From the NCBI GenBank assembly GCA_964429135.1, contig CAYSAU010000015.1, forward strand, positions 1 through 64,000: 64,000 bases of DNA, in the 5' to 3' direction. Origin of the DNA: CAZSDU01 sp964429135 (GTDB lineage: Bacteria > Bacteroidota > Bacteroidia > Bacteroidales > FEN-979). Positions within the stretch are counted from its first letter, which is position 1, and each line of letters opens with the position of its first letter. Positions 1-8,769 of this stretch are shown here, one piece after another. The position numbers and the translations under genes are program-made. The notes under the pieces are model-generated. The model made no database searches. It saw only the letters and a list, made by a program, of their open reading frames with translations, and was not told the origin of the DNA.

Positions 1-1391
1 CCGATACAGAACCTGTTGAAAATAGATCCCAGGATTTCTTCTGTAGTGATTTCTCCTGTTATCTCTCCAATATGATATAAAGCAGTTCGCATTTCAACGG
101 TCAGCAAGTCGGGACTCAATCCCGATTGCACGCCTTCCATTATCGCATCAATAGCTTTTTCGGTTGATAACAGGGATTCATAATGACGGGTATTGGAAAC
201 AATGGTTAGTTCACCCAATCCTGATAGTTTTAGGGTAGTCTGTAAACTTTCGGCAATCAAGTGGATATTCTCTTTCCTTTTTGCGGATACAAAAAGAGTT
301 TCATAATCCATAAAATTTTTAAATCCTTTTGGTAATTCATTTAATTTATCCGTCTTATTTCCGATAAGGATGATTTTTTTTTCACGGTTTTCAGGTAGAT
401 CCATAAAGCCTGAAAGATCAGATTTCACGTCTTCGAAGGAATCGGTAGTGGCATCGAAAACGAATAGCAGTATGCTTGCTTCAGATACCTTCTGCCAGGT
501 ACGTTCAATACCCATGGTTTCAATTTTATCTTCAGCGGCTCTCAAGCCTGCCGTATCAATAAACCTGAAACTGTACCCGCCAATGACGATCGTGTCTTCA
601 ATGGAATCTCGTGTCGTTCCGGGAAGATCAGATACAATGGCTTTTTCTTCATTTAAGATGGCATTGAGAAGGGTTGATTTTCCTACATTGGGTTTTCCGA
701 TAATGGCTACAGGGATACCGTTTTTGATTACATTGCCAAGGGAAAAGGACTGGATTAAAGAGGACAATTCACTTTTCAAGGCATTGAGCAGTTCTAGGAA
801 TTCCGACCGGTCTGCGAATTCAAGCTGTTCCTCACTGAAGTCAAGTTCCAGTTCAATTAAAGAAATAAAATGGATCAGCCTCAATCTTAAATTCTTGATC
901 TTTTCAGAATACCCGCCCCGCATTTGTCTGAGTGCCAGGTCGTGTGACGACTTGGATTGGGCATGGATCAGGTCAGCTACGGCTTCGGCCTGGGAAAGGT
1001 CAAATTTTCCGTTTAAGAATGCCCTTAAAGTAAATTCACCAGGCCTGGCCTGACGTATTCCTTCTTCCATTAACAAAGAAAGAATTTTTTGCTGGATGAA
1101 AAGGGACCCATGGCAGGAGATCTCAATCACATCCTCCCCTGTATAGGATCGTGGAGCCTTGAAAAGGCTAATCAAAACCTCATCAATTAGGTCTTCACCT
1201 TTCCCAATCACCCCGTAATGAATGGTATGTGAGGGGAAATCTGCCAAATTGATTTTTCGTTTGTCTGATCTGAAAAGCCGGCTGCATACAGAGAATGCCA
1301 GGTTACCCGATACCCGGATAACGGCTATTGCACCAGTTCCAGGTGGGCTCGATAAAGCACAAATGGTATCCTGTATGTTCTGACCATTCAT
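1..1391 (-). CDS. mnmE: tRNA uridine-5-carboxymethylaminomethyl modification GTPase MnmE (3' end cut by window edge)
   Basis: MnmE works with MnmG to modify the wobble uridine (U34) of certain tRNAs. The minus-strand frame opens at ATG 1391 (MNGQNIQDTICALSSPPGTG, the classical start of the family) and stays open to the window edge. It ends with NRFCIG, so only about two codons of the universal C-terminal FCIGK plus the stop are missing. An N-terminal folate-binding domain is followed by helices and an inserted G domain with the P-loop GKPNVGKST, the K-loop segment LPGTTRD, DTAG and NKTD. The C-terminal Cys is visible. A TAnnTTTG promoter lies 28 bases upstream, and the gene is divergent from sucD. 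Confidence 0.96.
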   Translation of the reverse strand, partial: MNGQNIQDTICALSSPPGTGAIAVIRVSGNLAFSVCSRLFRSDKRKINLADFPSHTIHYGVIGKGEDLIDEVLISLFKAPRSYTGEDVIEISCHGSLFIQQKILSLLMEEGIRQARPGEFTLRAFLNGKFDLSQAEAVADLIHAQSKSSHDLALRQMRGGYSEKIKNLRLRLIHFISLIELELDFSEEQLEFADRSEFLELLNALKSELSSLIQSFSLGNVIKNGIPVAIIGKPNVGKSTLLNAILNEEKAIVSDLPGTTRDSIEDTIVIGGYSFRFIDTAGLRAAEDKIETMGIERTWQKVSEASILLFVFDATTDSFEDVKSDLSGFMDLPENREKKIILIGNKTDKLNELPKGFKNFMDYETLFVSAKRKENIHLIAESLQTTLKLSGLGELTIVSNTRHYESLLSTEKAIDAIMEGVQSGLSPDLLTVEMRTALYHIGEITGEITTEEILGSIFNRFCI

Positions 1392-1418
1392 AGATAAGTA
1401 ACAATGGGTTTATTTGAA

Positions 1419-1426
1419 CAAATTTA
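1419..1426 (-). promoter_or_regulatory. Bacteroidota-type -7 element for mnmE
   Basis: CAAATTTA on the plus strand reads TAAATTTG on the minus strand, an exact TAnnTTTG match 28 bases before the mnmE ATG. It lies inside a small inverted repeat (TTTGAACAAA). Confidence 0.5.
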
Positions 1427-1459
1427 TTAAAATTTTACATTTCTATCTGGAAAAGAAAT

Positions 1460-1467
1460 TATCTTTG
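1460..1467 (+). promoter_or_regulatory. Bacteroidota-type -7 element for sucD
   Basis: TATCTTTG matches TAnnTTTG exactly and would give a leader of about 75-80 bases before the sucD ATG at 1549. No convincing -33 TTTG lies at the right spacing. Confidence 0.5.
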
Positions 1468-1548
1468 ACTGTCATAATTATCAATATCAATTCTATTTGC
1501 CGTTTATCCTTTTTCATGATAAGCAGCAGCTTTAACCTGAGAATTATA

Positions 1549-2424
1549 ATGAGTATTCTTGTAAATCACCACTCCCGGGTCATCATCCAGGGTATTACCG
1601 GGCATGAAGGTTCTTTTCATGCCAGCCAGATGATGGAATACGGAACTCATGTTGTGGGTGGAGTGACCCCCGGCAAAGGTGGTCAAATGCACTTGGGGAT
1701 TCCGGTATTTAATACTGTGGAGGATGCAGTCAAAGCAACAGAAGCTGATGTTTCTGTTATTTTTGTTCCACCACCCCTGGCAGCAGACGCTATCCTTGAA
1801 GCTGCCGATGGAGGAATCCACATCATTGTATGCATCACGGAAGGAATTCCAGTGAGGGATATGATTGCCGTGAAAGAATATCTGAGTTGTCATGATATTC
1901 GTCTGATCGGCCCCAATTGCCCGGGCATTATCACCCCACCCGATACGAAAATCGGAATTATGCCTGGGTTTATTCATCGCCCGGGGAAAATCGGCATCGT
2001 CTCCCGTTCAGGAACCCTTTCCTATGAAGCAGTAGATCAGATCACTCAGATAGGTATGGGGCAATCAACCATGATAGGTATTGGGGGTGACCCCATTCCT
2101 GGTACGAGTATAGTTGATGTGATCAAACTTTTTATGGCTGATCCTGACACCGAGGGTATTGTGATGATAGGCGAAATCGGTGGTAACATGGAAACCGATG
2201 CAGGGTACTGGATACAACAATACGGAACAAAGCCGGTAGTTTGCTTTATTGCCGGAGCCACCGCCCCTAAAGGTCGAACGATGGGACATGCGGGAGCCAT
2301 CATCGGAGGGAAATCAGATACCGCAGAAGCTAAGAAAACGATATTACGACAATGCGGGATTTTTGTTGTCGATTCTCCGGCAGACATAGGATCAACGATG
2401 CTTGAGGTACTCAAAGGCGCCTAA
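1549..2424 (+). CDS. sucD: succinate--CoA ligase (ADP/GDP-forming) subunit alpha
   Basis: SucD is the CoA-binding alpha subunit of succinyl-CoA synthetase (succinyl-CoA + NDP + Pi to succinate + NTP, citric acid cycle). I chose ATG 1549 (MSILVNHHSRVIIQGITG, 291 aa), because the open frame upstream of it has no family similarity and spans the promoter. The N-terminal CoA-binding Rossmann domain is visible (ITGHEGSFHA, GVTPGKGG). The phosphohistidine loop is in TMGHAGAI, with His247 equivalent to E. coli His246, and Glu-rich GEIGG precedes it. The beta subunit gene sucC is not adjacent, so the complex is assembled from separate loci. The last 33 bases overlap the end of the convergent lipoprotein gene. 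Confidence 0.96.
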   Translation: MSILVNHHSRVIIQGITGHEGSFHASQMMEYGTHVVGGVTPGKGGQMHLGIPVFNTVEDAVKATEADVSVIFVPPPLAADAILEAADGGIHIIVCITEGIPVRDMIAVKEYLSCHDIRLIGPNCPGIITPPDTKIGIMPGFIHRPGKIGIVSRSGTLSYEAVDQITQIGMGQSTMIGIGGDPIPGTSIVDVIKLFMADPDTEGIVMIGEIGGNMETDAGYWIQQYGTKPVVCFIAGATAPKGRTMGHAGAIIGGKSDTAEAKKTILRQCGIFVVDSPADIGSTMLEVLKGA

Positions 2425-3804
2425 ATCTGGTGTCAACCCCCTGTAGATACCTTTAATATCGAATGGAACATCCATCGGGATACCCTTATCAATGGCCGGA
2501 GAAATACTGTCAATCTCAAAATTGTTTTGCTCGATATCTACAAACCTGGGATCTTCATTTACCAGACATTCTTTATAATGCAATGGATCCGAGGTGCCTG
2601 ATTGTGTTTTTAACAAACAATGATCAAAAATAAATTCAAAAGCAGAGGACGGGTCTGCATCTAGCCCTATTTCTTCATTGGCTGACCCCGTTATGATCGC
2701 ATTACCGAAATATGCTTTTGTCAGAGGATTAGGCTTCTTGTTCCCCATTCCATCATAAGAATAATTACTGAGGTAAAGGGAGGGAGAATTTCTAACGGAA
2801 CTAGTATAATAATTGCCTATGGTAAGCTGGCGAAAATCATAGCTTCCGCCACTGACTATTCCTATGGCCGATCCCCCACAGTTGACAATGACACAATTAC
2901 TTGATTCGATAAAACTCTTATAGGCGAGAAGGCCGTCTGATGACATATTCTGGATGATGGTATTTTCTATCCTTAAGGTTGGTTGGGAAGAATTTCCGAT
3001 TGAATCAACGAAAACACCGGTTTCACCGTTTTTTATCACCGCATAGTTAATTTCATTTTCTTTACTTCCTCTTTCCAGAAATAGTCCGCTCCACTGCCCG
3101 GTCAGATCCTTGTAAAAAGGATCGAGGCGGTCTCCCTGGAACCTAACGGGGTGATTGAGACTGCCGTTCACTTTCAAAGAGGATCCATGAGAAACGGTGA
3201 GATAAGATTTTAAATGAAAATACACTTTCGTCCCGGGCATCAAGCTTAGTGTCGAGCCAGTATCGATACGCAATGATCCATAAATCACATGGGCTTTCAA
3301 ACTATCCCAGGTTGTATTACCACGAATCAATGCATCCCGGTAAAAATTTGCATTTTGACCCCAGGCCAGCAACTGAACTTTTTGAAGGTTTCCATTGGTC
3401 AGAAAATGAATGGAATCGGTTACGGCAAAAGGATTTGACTGATTATTGGGATCAATGGTTATCCGAACGAAAATATAGATGCTGTCCTTGCCTGCCAGTT
3501 CAAGATTCTGCAAATGGTCAGTTGCAATCCCATCAATATTTAATTTATACATGGATGCTGATCCCCCGGCGAGTTGAATGGAAGAAATAAGTACTCTGTT
3601 TTTACTGGGGTTATAAACCATGAGTTTTTGTGTCACTGAACCCACGGTCGTAAAAACCGTATCAAAAAAAACAGTATCCGTAGAAAAGCCCAACTTCAAA
3701 TCACCACTTGGATCGATTTTGTCACTTTTTTTACAAGCAATAAAAGTCATGATGCAAAGGGTCATAATCATGAAAAACAATTTCCCGGATTTCTTACTGG
3801 CCAT
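2392..3804 (-). CDS. predicted lipoprotein with right-handed beta-helix domain
   Basis: I chose the start at ATG 3804 because it gives a signal peptide with a lipobox (MASKKSGKLF...MTFIAC then KKSDK), which predicts a lipid-anchored envelope protein of 470 aa. Upstream in-frame residues (an ATG at 3843) are not signal-like. A short beta-rich N-terminal region (about 30-150) is followed by residues rich in Asn, Gly and Ser typical of parallel beta-helix repeats (NTIIQNMSSDG, CVIVNCGGSAIGI). It ends in the LGAFEYL signature common at the end of such Bacteroidota proteins. Function unknown; a polysaccharide or cell-surface role is only a guess. The stop overlaps sucD by 33 bases, tail to tail. 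Confidence 0.75.
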   Translation of the reverse strand: MASKKSGKLFFMIMTLCIMTFIACKKSDKIDPSGDLKLGFSTDTVFFDTVFTTVGSVTQKLMVYNPSKNRVLISSIQLAGGSASMYKLNIDGIATDHLQNLELAGKDSIYIFVRITIDPNNQSNPFAVTDSIHFLTNGNLQKVQLLAWGQNANFYRDALIRGNTTWDSLKAHVIYGSLRIDTGSTLSLMPGTKVYFHLKSYLTVSHGSSLKVNGSLNHPVRFQGDRLDPFYKDLTGQWSGLFLERGSKENEINYAVIKNGETGVFVDSIGNSSQPTLRIENTIIQNMSSDGLLAYKSFIESSNCVIVNCGGSAIGIVSGGSYDFRQLTIGNYYTSSVRNSPSLYLSNYSYDGMGNKKPNPLTKAYFGNAIITGSANEEIGLDADPSSAFEFIFDHCLLKTQSGTSDPLHYKECLVNEDPRFVDIEQNNFEIDSISPAIDKGIPMDVPFDIKGIYRGLTPDLGAFEYLKHR

Positions 3805-3884
3805 AAGTAATGTTTTATGGTATAAACTTAATGAATAAATCAACCTATAAATAGACTAACGTAAAAAGAGGGGAAAATTGTAAA

Positions 3885-3915
3885 TTTGCAAACCGATTTT
3901 TTATCGTTATCTTTG
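3885..3915 (+). promoter_or_regulatory. canonical Bacteroidota promoter of the alpha-glucan operon
   Basis: TTTG (3885-3888), a 19-base spacer, then TATCTTTG (3908-3915): the full -33/-7 consensus. It lies 23 bases before the debranching enzyme ATG. This is the clearest promoter in the window and should drive at least the four glucan genes. Confidence 0.75.
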
Positions 3916-3938
3916 ACAATTCAGGTAAATAAACAATC

Positions 3939-5936
3939 ATGAGCTATATCAATTTTGATAAGTCCCAATTGGTCAATCTGGAATATTCCCTTCATCGTGA
4001 ATTGTTGCGTTCAAACCGGGCAGGTTCCTATGCAAGTTCAACCATCATCAATTGTAATACCCGTAAATACCATGGTATGCTTGTCACTCCACAGCCGGGT
4101 ATTGATCATGGCAATCATGTGTTGCTGTCTTCTCTCGATGAAACAGTGATTCAAAGGGATTCCGAGTTTAATCTCGGGATTCATAAATATCCGGGTAATC
4201 ATTATAGTCCCAAAGGACATAAATATATTCGTGATTTTGTTACTGAACCCATTCCAAAGATCATATACAGGGTAGGAGGGGTTATCCTGACCAAGGAAAT
4301 GATTTTTACGACGCATGAAGACAGGATGATTATCAAATATACGCTCGAGGAAGCTCATTCCCCGACTAAAATTCGCCTGCGACCTTTTCTTGCGTTTCGT
4401 AATGTTCATACCTTATCACGTGAAAATATTTTCGCGGATAAAAAGTACGAAGAGGTCGCCGGGGGAATAAAAGTCAGGATGTACCATGGATATACCAATC
4501 TTTTCATGCAGCTTTCCTGTAACAATGAATACACCCATGTACCGGATTGGTATTATAATATAGAATATCAGGAAGAGATGGAAAGAGGGTACGAATATCA
4601 GGAGGATCTTTACGTTCCTGGTTTTTTTGAATTTGAAATTAAAAAAAACGACAGTGTATATTTTTCAGTAGGGATCAAGGAACTCAATCCGGCGTCAATG
4701 AAACGGGCTTTTAATGCTGAACTCAGGAAAAGAATACCCCGTGATAGTTTTGAAAATTGTTTGATTAATGCCGCTCAGCAATTCATTTTAAAAAGGGTTA
4801 AGCGGACTGAAATCATATCAGGATTCCCCTGGCTTGAGAAATCCGGAAGGGATGCTTTCATCTCGCTTCCCGGACTTACCCTCTTAAAGGGGGATGAAAA
4901 AACCTGCAAAGCCATTCTGGATACCCTGATCAGCGATATGAACGGTCCGCTTTTTCCCAGTTCCCATACTGATCAAGGGTTTTCCTATCATGCCGCAGAT
5001 ATCTCTTTGTGGTTTTTCTGGACTCTTCAACAATTAGCTCTGCATGCCAAGCCCGGAATAAGAATATGGAAAGAATACGGAAAAAAAATGAAACTTATCC
5101 TTGAATCGTTCAGGGACGGTACTGATTTAAATATTCATATGGTAAGCGGAGGCTTACTTTATGCTGGTGTTCCTGGCAAAGCCGTGACATGGATGAATGC
5201 CTTCGCAAATGGGAAACCGGTTACACCCCGACTCGGTTTGGCTGTCGAGATAAATGCCTTATGGTATAATGCCATACGTTTTGCCATTGAACTTGCCACC
5301 GATGCCGGAGATAAGCGTTTTGTTGAAAAATGGCAGGAAATTGCAGACCAGATTCCTGAGTCCTTCCAGAATACCTTCTGGAGCCCGGAAAGGAAGTATC
5401 TGGCTGATTATGTCGATGGAGAATATAAAGATTGGACAGTAAGGCCCAATATGCTTTTCGTTGCCTCACTGCCGTATTCTCCGGTTAAGGAAGAAATCAG
5501 AAAAGAAGTGATCAGTCGTGTAAAACAGGAACTGTTGACCCCGAGAGGAATTCGTACGCTGACCCCAAAAAGTCCCGTATATATGGGCAATTATGCAGGC
5601 AATCCGGCTGAACGCGATATGTCATATCATCAGGGAACCGTGTGGCCATGGCTGCTTGGCCATTTTGTGGAAGGATATCTTAAAATCCATGGGAAGAGCG
5701 GAATTTCTTTGATTAAAAACATCTATGAAGGCTTGCATCCCGTACTGACGGAATATGGTGTAGGCACCATTTCGGAGATATGCGACGGTGATCCCCCCTT
5801 TACCCCCAGAGGAGCCATCTCCCATGCAGGCAGCGTGGCTGAAGTGCTCAGAATAGGATGGCTGATCAAACACTATGAAAAAGAACAAAATCAGGAAAAA
5901 ACTAAAATAAATCGTAAATCTGCTAATCGTAAATAA
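3939..5936 (+). CDS. glycogen debranching enzyme (amylo-alpha-1,6-glucosidase type, GDE_N/GDE_C)
   Basis: Predicted to hydrolyse the alpha-1,6 branch points of glycogen, in the cytoplasm (no signal peptide). The N-terminal half (about 1-270) is the beta-sandwich of the bacterial GDE family, seen in RSNRAGSYASSTI and NTRKYHGMLV. The C-terminal half (about 300-640) is an (alpha/alpha)6 barrel with SGFPWLEKSGRDAF, SLWFFWTLQQ, GKAVTWMNAF, YHQGTVWPWLLGHFVEGYL and ISEICDGDPPFTPRGA, all close to the amylo-alpha-1,6-glucosidase family. The length of 665 aa is normal. It is the first gene of a tight operon; the next gene starts 2 bases after its stop. Confidence 0.9.
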   Translation: MSYINFDKSQLVNLEYSLHRELLRSNRAGSYASSTIINCNTRKYHGMLVTPQPGIDHGNHVLLSSLDETVIQRDSEFNLGIHKYPGNHYSPKGHKYIRDFVTEPIPKIIYRVGGVILTKEMIFTTHEDRMIIKYTLEEAHSPTKIRLRPFLAFRNVHTLSRENIFADKKYEEVAGGIKVRMYHGYTNLFMQLSCNNEYTHVPDWYYNIEYQEEMERGYEYQEDLYVPGFFEFEIKKNDSVYFSVGIKELNPASMKRAFNAELRKRIPRDSFENCLINAAQQFILKRVKRTEIISGFPWLEKSGRDAFISLPGLTLLKGDEKTCKAILDTLISDMNGPLFPSSHTDQGFSYHAADISLWFFWTLQQLALHAKPGIRIWKEYGKKMKLILESFRDGTDLNIHMVSGGLLYAGVPGKAVTWMNAFANGKPVTPRLGLAVEINALWYNAIRFAIELATDAGDKRFVEKWQEIADQIPESFQNTFWSPERKYLADYVDGEYKDWTVRPNMLFVASLPYSPVKEEIRKEVISRVKQELLTPRGIRTLTPKSPVYMGNYAGNPAERDMSYHQGTVWPWLLGHFVEGYLKIHGKSGISLIKNIYEGLHPVLTEYGVGTISEICDGDPPFTPRGAISHAGSVAEVLRIGWLIKHYEKEQNQEKTKINRKSANRK

Positions 5937-5938
5937 AA

Positions 5939-7225
5939 ATGCGTGTTTTAATGTTTGGTTGGGAATTTCCTCCTCATATCACCGGAGGCCTTGGCACTGC
6001 TTGTTATGGTCTTACCAAAGGACTGGTCAAGCATGGGGTTGAAGTGATTTTCGTGGTTCCGAAGGCATATGGTGATGAAACCAAAGAGGGTTTCCGGCTC
6101 ATCAATGCCAGTGACATTATTGTTGATTTTAATGAGACCCACAGCCAGGAACATTGGAATAAAATCAAGTATATGGAGATAGGATCAAACCTGATTCCCT
6201 ATGTAGGTCCAGAAGAATTCGAACAAATGGTATCCCAGGAAAGACTTGAAAACAAGTCCTACACCCAGGCAGTTTTTTCACGGCAGTTCCAGTTTTCAGG
6301 AAAATATGGACCAAATCTAATGACAGAAGTCGCCCGTTACGCCATCATTGCTACCTCTGTTGCTGAAAGCCAGTCTTTTGACATAATTCATGCCCACGAC
6401 TGGCTGACTTATCCTGCCGGAATTGCAGCCAAGCACATCAGCGGCAAACCTTTGGTTATTCATGTCCATGCCACAGAATTTGATCGCTCCGGCGAGAATG
6501 TAAATCAGAATGTTTACGATATCGAAAGAAAAGGCATGGAAGAAGCCAACCTGATCATTACAGTGAGTAATCTTACCCGTCAGATAGTTATTGATAGATA
6601 CGGAATTCCTCCTGAAAAAGTCATCACAGTTCATAATGCTGTGGAGCCTGTCGACCGTCCAGAAATGGAGGGGATACAGAAGCACGTTAAGGAAAAGGTT
6701 GTCACCTTCCTTGGCCGTGTGACGTATCAGAAAGGACCGGATTATTTTGTTGAAGCAGCTCATAAAGTGTTGAAAAAGGATCATAATGTACGTTTTGTTA
6801 TGGCGGGTTCGGGCGATTTGCTCAACCGTATGATCAGGCGGGTGGCCCAATTGAAAATCAGCACTAAATTTCATTTTACTGGATTCCTTGCCGGGGCTGA
6901 GGTGGATCGTATGTTTGCCATGAGCGATGTTTATGTCATGCCGTCTGTCTCCGAACCTTTCGGTATCTCCCCCCTCGAAGCCATGCGATCCAATGTCCCT
7001 GTGGTCATCTCGAAACAATCAGGGGTGGCTGAGGTATTGAAACATGCCCTTAAAGTGGATTTTTGGGATATTGATGCCCTTTCTGATGCGATATACGGGA
7101 TATTGCATTATGACGGGCTTAAGAAAATGTTTATGAAATACGGAAAAGAAGAAGTCGATAACCTAAAATGGGAGAATGCCGCTTTTAATATGCTCCAAGT
7201 TTATCATCAAGCTTTAATCAAATAA
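5939..7225 (+). CDS. GT4 family glycosyltransferase (starch/glycogen synthase-like)
   Basis: A GT-B fold transferase of 428 aa. The N-terminal domain begins MRVLMFGWEFPPHITGGLGT with the Gly-rich loop of glycogen synthase-like enzymes and includes DIIHAHDWLTYPAG. The C-terminal nucleotide-sugar domain has TFLGRVTYQKGPDYF, VMAGSGD, and the EX7E motif SEPFGISPLEAM (Glu339, Glu347). It probably transfers glucose from a nucleotide sugar to a growing alpha-glucan, since it sits between a debranching enzyme and an amylase. The donor is not readable from sequence. The Bacteroidota type is usually annotated only as family 4 glycosyltransferase. A second synthase-like domain lies two genes downstream. 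Confidence 0.85.
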   Translation: MRVLMFGWEFPPHITGGLGTACYGLTKGLVKHGVEVIFVVPKAYGDETKEGFRLINASDIIVDFNETHSQEHWNKIKYMEIGSNLIPYVGPEEFEQMVSQERLENKSYTQAVFSRQFQFSGKYGPNLMTEVARYAIIATSVAESQSFDIIHAHDWLTYPAGIAAKHISGKPLVIHVHATEFDRSGENVNQNVYDIERKGMEEANLIITVSNLTRQIVIDRYGIPPEKVITVHNAVEPVDRPEMEGIQKHVKEKVVTFLGRVTYQKGPDYFVEAAHKVLKKDHNVRFVMAGSGDLLNRMIRRVAQLKISTKFHFTGFLAGAEVDRMFAMSDVYVMPSVSEPFGISPLEAMRSNVPVVISKQSGVAEVLKHALKVDFWDIDALSDAIYGILHYDGLKKMFMKYGKEEVDNLKWENAAFNMLQVYHQALIK

Positions 7226-7235
7226 TACCTGCATT

Positions 7236-8768
7236 ATGCGATCCATATGTTTTTATTTTCAGGTTCATCAACCTTTTCGATTAAGAACTTACCGGTTTTT
7301 TAATATCGGTCAGGATCATCATTATTATGATGATTATCAGAATCGTCATATCATTAAGCGGGTGGCAGAACAATGTTATTTGCCTGCCAATAAACTGATG
7401 TTGGACCTGATCCATGAGTTTGGTTCTGCTTTTAAAATCAGTTATTCCATTTCCGGAACCGCCCTTGACCAGTTGCAGCAATATGTTCCTGAAGTCATAC
7501 AAAGCTTTCAGCAACTGGCAAAAACCGGGTCAGTGGAATTTATCGCAGAGACCTATGCACATTCCCTGGCTTCTTTGAACCAGCGCGATGAATTTATCCG
7601 TCAAGTGGATCTGCATCGTAAAAAAATCGAATCGCTTTTCGGGCAAAGGCCAACTACTTTCCGGAATACGGAAATGATCTATTCTGATCAGATCGGTGAC
7701 ATGGTAGCTGATTTGGGTTTTCATACCATACTGACCGAAGGCGCTAAACATGTATTGGGTTGGAAAAGCCCAAATTTTCTTTATTGTAATGCCATTAACC
7801 CCAAATTAAAATTACTTCTGCGTAATTTCAGACTCAGTGATGACATCACTTTCCGCTTTAGTAATACCAACTGGTCGGAATGGCCATTGACCGCTGAAAA
7901 ATTTGTTAATTGGTTGAATGCCATCGAGTCCAATGAAGAAGTGGTCAATATTTTCCTGGATTATGAAACCATCGGGGAGCATCAATGGAAAGAAACCGGC
8001 ATTTTTGATTTCTTTAAACACCTGCCGGAAAAAGTATTCTCCAAATCAGGATTCAGTTTCCATACCCCTGAGGAATTATACCAAACCTTGCAAACAGTTG
8101 CGGCCATCTCCGTTCCCTATCCGATTTCCTGGGCCGACGAAGAAAGGGACCTTACAGCCTGGCTGGGCAATGAACTTCAGGATGAGGCTTTTGCCAAATT
8201 GTATTCTTATAAGGAATATGTTAAAAAATGTAAAGACCCTGAAATATTAAGGGACTGGGAATATCTTCAAACCAGTAACCATTTTTATTATATGTGTACC
8301 AAGTGGTTCTCTGCAGGAGAGGTTCATAAGTATTTCAACCCCTATAGCTCTCCCTATGAAGCATTCATCAATTATATGAACGTTCTTTCTGATTTTATGA
8401 TCCGTGTGGATGATGCACTGATGAAAGAAACTCCTTTGAAAAAGGAACAACAGGAAAAGAAACCAAAAACAACAGTTCCAAGGCCCAAGAAAAAGGAGGA
8501 AGCTTATAAAAAGCTCAATTTCGATGATATCATCCGATTAAATGATAAGAAAGTTAAAGACCTGATCCGGAAAGTGGATGTCAGGATCATTACCTGTGCC
8601 ATGAAAGGAGCCGATAAAGACCTTCAGGCTAAGGTCGAAAAAAACCTTGGAGTGAGGGCAAAAAAATCATATCAGGAGGTTTTAAAAACCATTAAAGGAC
8701 TGACCGCTACAGAAGTGAATAAATACCGTAAACAAATCGTGAAGGAAATCAATAACCTGACAAAATAG
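7236..8768 (+). CDS. GH57 alpha-amylase-type enzyme fused to a FliG C-terminal-like domain
   Basis: Residues 1 to about 395 are a glycoside hydrolase family 57 barrel. Motif 1 is FQVHQPFRLR near the N-terminus, the predicted nucleophile is Glu146 in FRNTEMIYSD, the predicted acid/base is Asp242 in IFLDYETIGEHQW, and SWADEERDLTAWLGNE comes near 285-300. The motif 4 form is that of GH57 amylases rather than branching enzymes. A Lys/Pro-rich linker (about 400-425) leads to residues 426-510. That tail lines up without gaps with the C-terminal domain of FliG: FDDIIRLND, VRKVD-like IRKVDVR, CAMKGADKDL, KVEKNLGVRA, then a final amphipathic helix. It has no signal peptide, so it is cytoplasmic. It probably trims or remodels glycogen; the tail may mediate assembly (inference). 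It starts 10 bases after the GT4 gene. Confidence 0.88.
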   Translation: MRSICFYFQVHQPFRLRTYRFFNIGQDHHYYDDYQNRHIIKRVAEQCYLPANKLMLDLIHEFGSAFKISYSISGTALDQLQQYVPEVIQSFQQLAKTGSVEFIAETYAHSLASLNQRDEFIRQVDLHRKKIESLFGQRPTTFRNTEMIYSDQIGDMVADLGFHTILTEGAKHVLGWKSPNFLYCNAINPKLKLLLRNFRLSDDITFRFSNTNWSEWPLTAEKFVNWLNAIESNEEVVNIFLDYETIGEHQWKETGIFDFFKHLPEKVFSKSGFSFHTPEELYQTLQTVAAISVPYPISWADEERDLTAWLGNELQDEAFAKLYSYKEYVKKCKDPEILRDWEYLQTSNHFYYMCTKWFSAGEVHKYFNPYSSPYEAFINYMNVLSDFMIRVDDALMKETPLKKEQQEKKPKTTVPRPKKKEEAYKKLNFDDIIRLNDKKVKDLIRKVDVRIITCAMKGADKDLQAKVEKNLGVRAKKSYQEVLKTIKGLTATEVNKYRKQIVKEINNLTK

Positions 8769-8769
8769 C

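Noticed and set aside
370..1053. A 227-codon open frame opposite to mnmE
   Set aside because: It is antisense to a fully conserved MnmE frame, has no motifs and has Ser-rich shadow composition.
6317..7018. A 233-codon open frame antisense to the GT4 glycosyltransferase
   Set aside because: The forward frame has the full GT4 motifs. The reverse frame shows only His/Asp-rich shadow composition.
8511..8765. Possible flagellar locus suggested by the FliG-like domain
   Set aside because: No other flagellar gene occurs in the window and the domain is part of an amylase, so it is treated as domain reuse.
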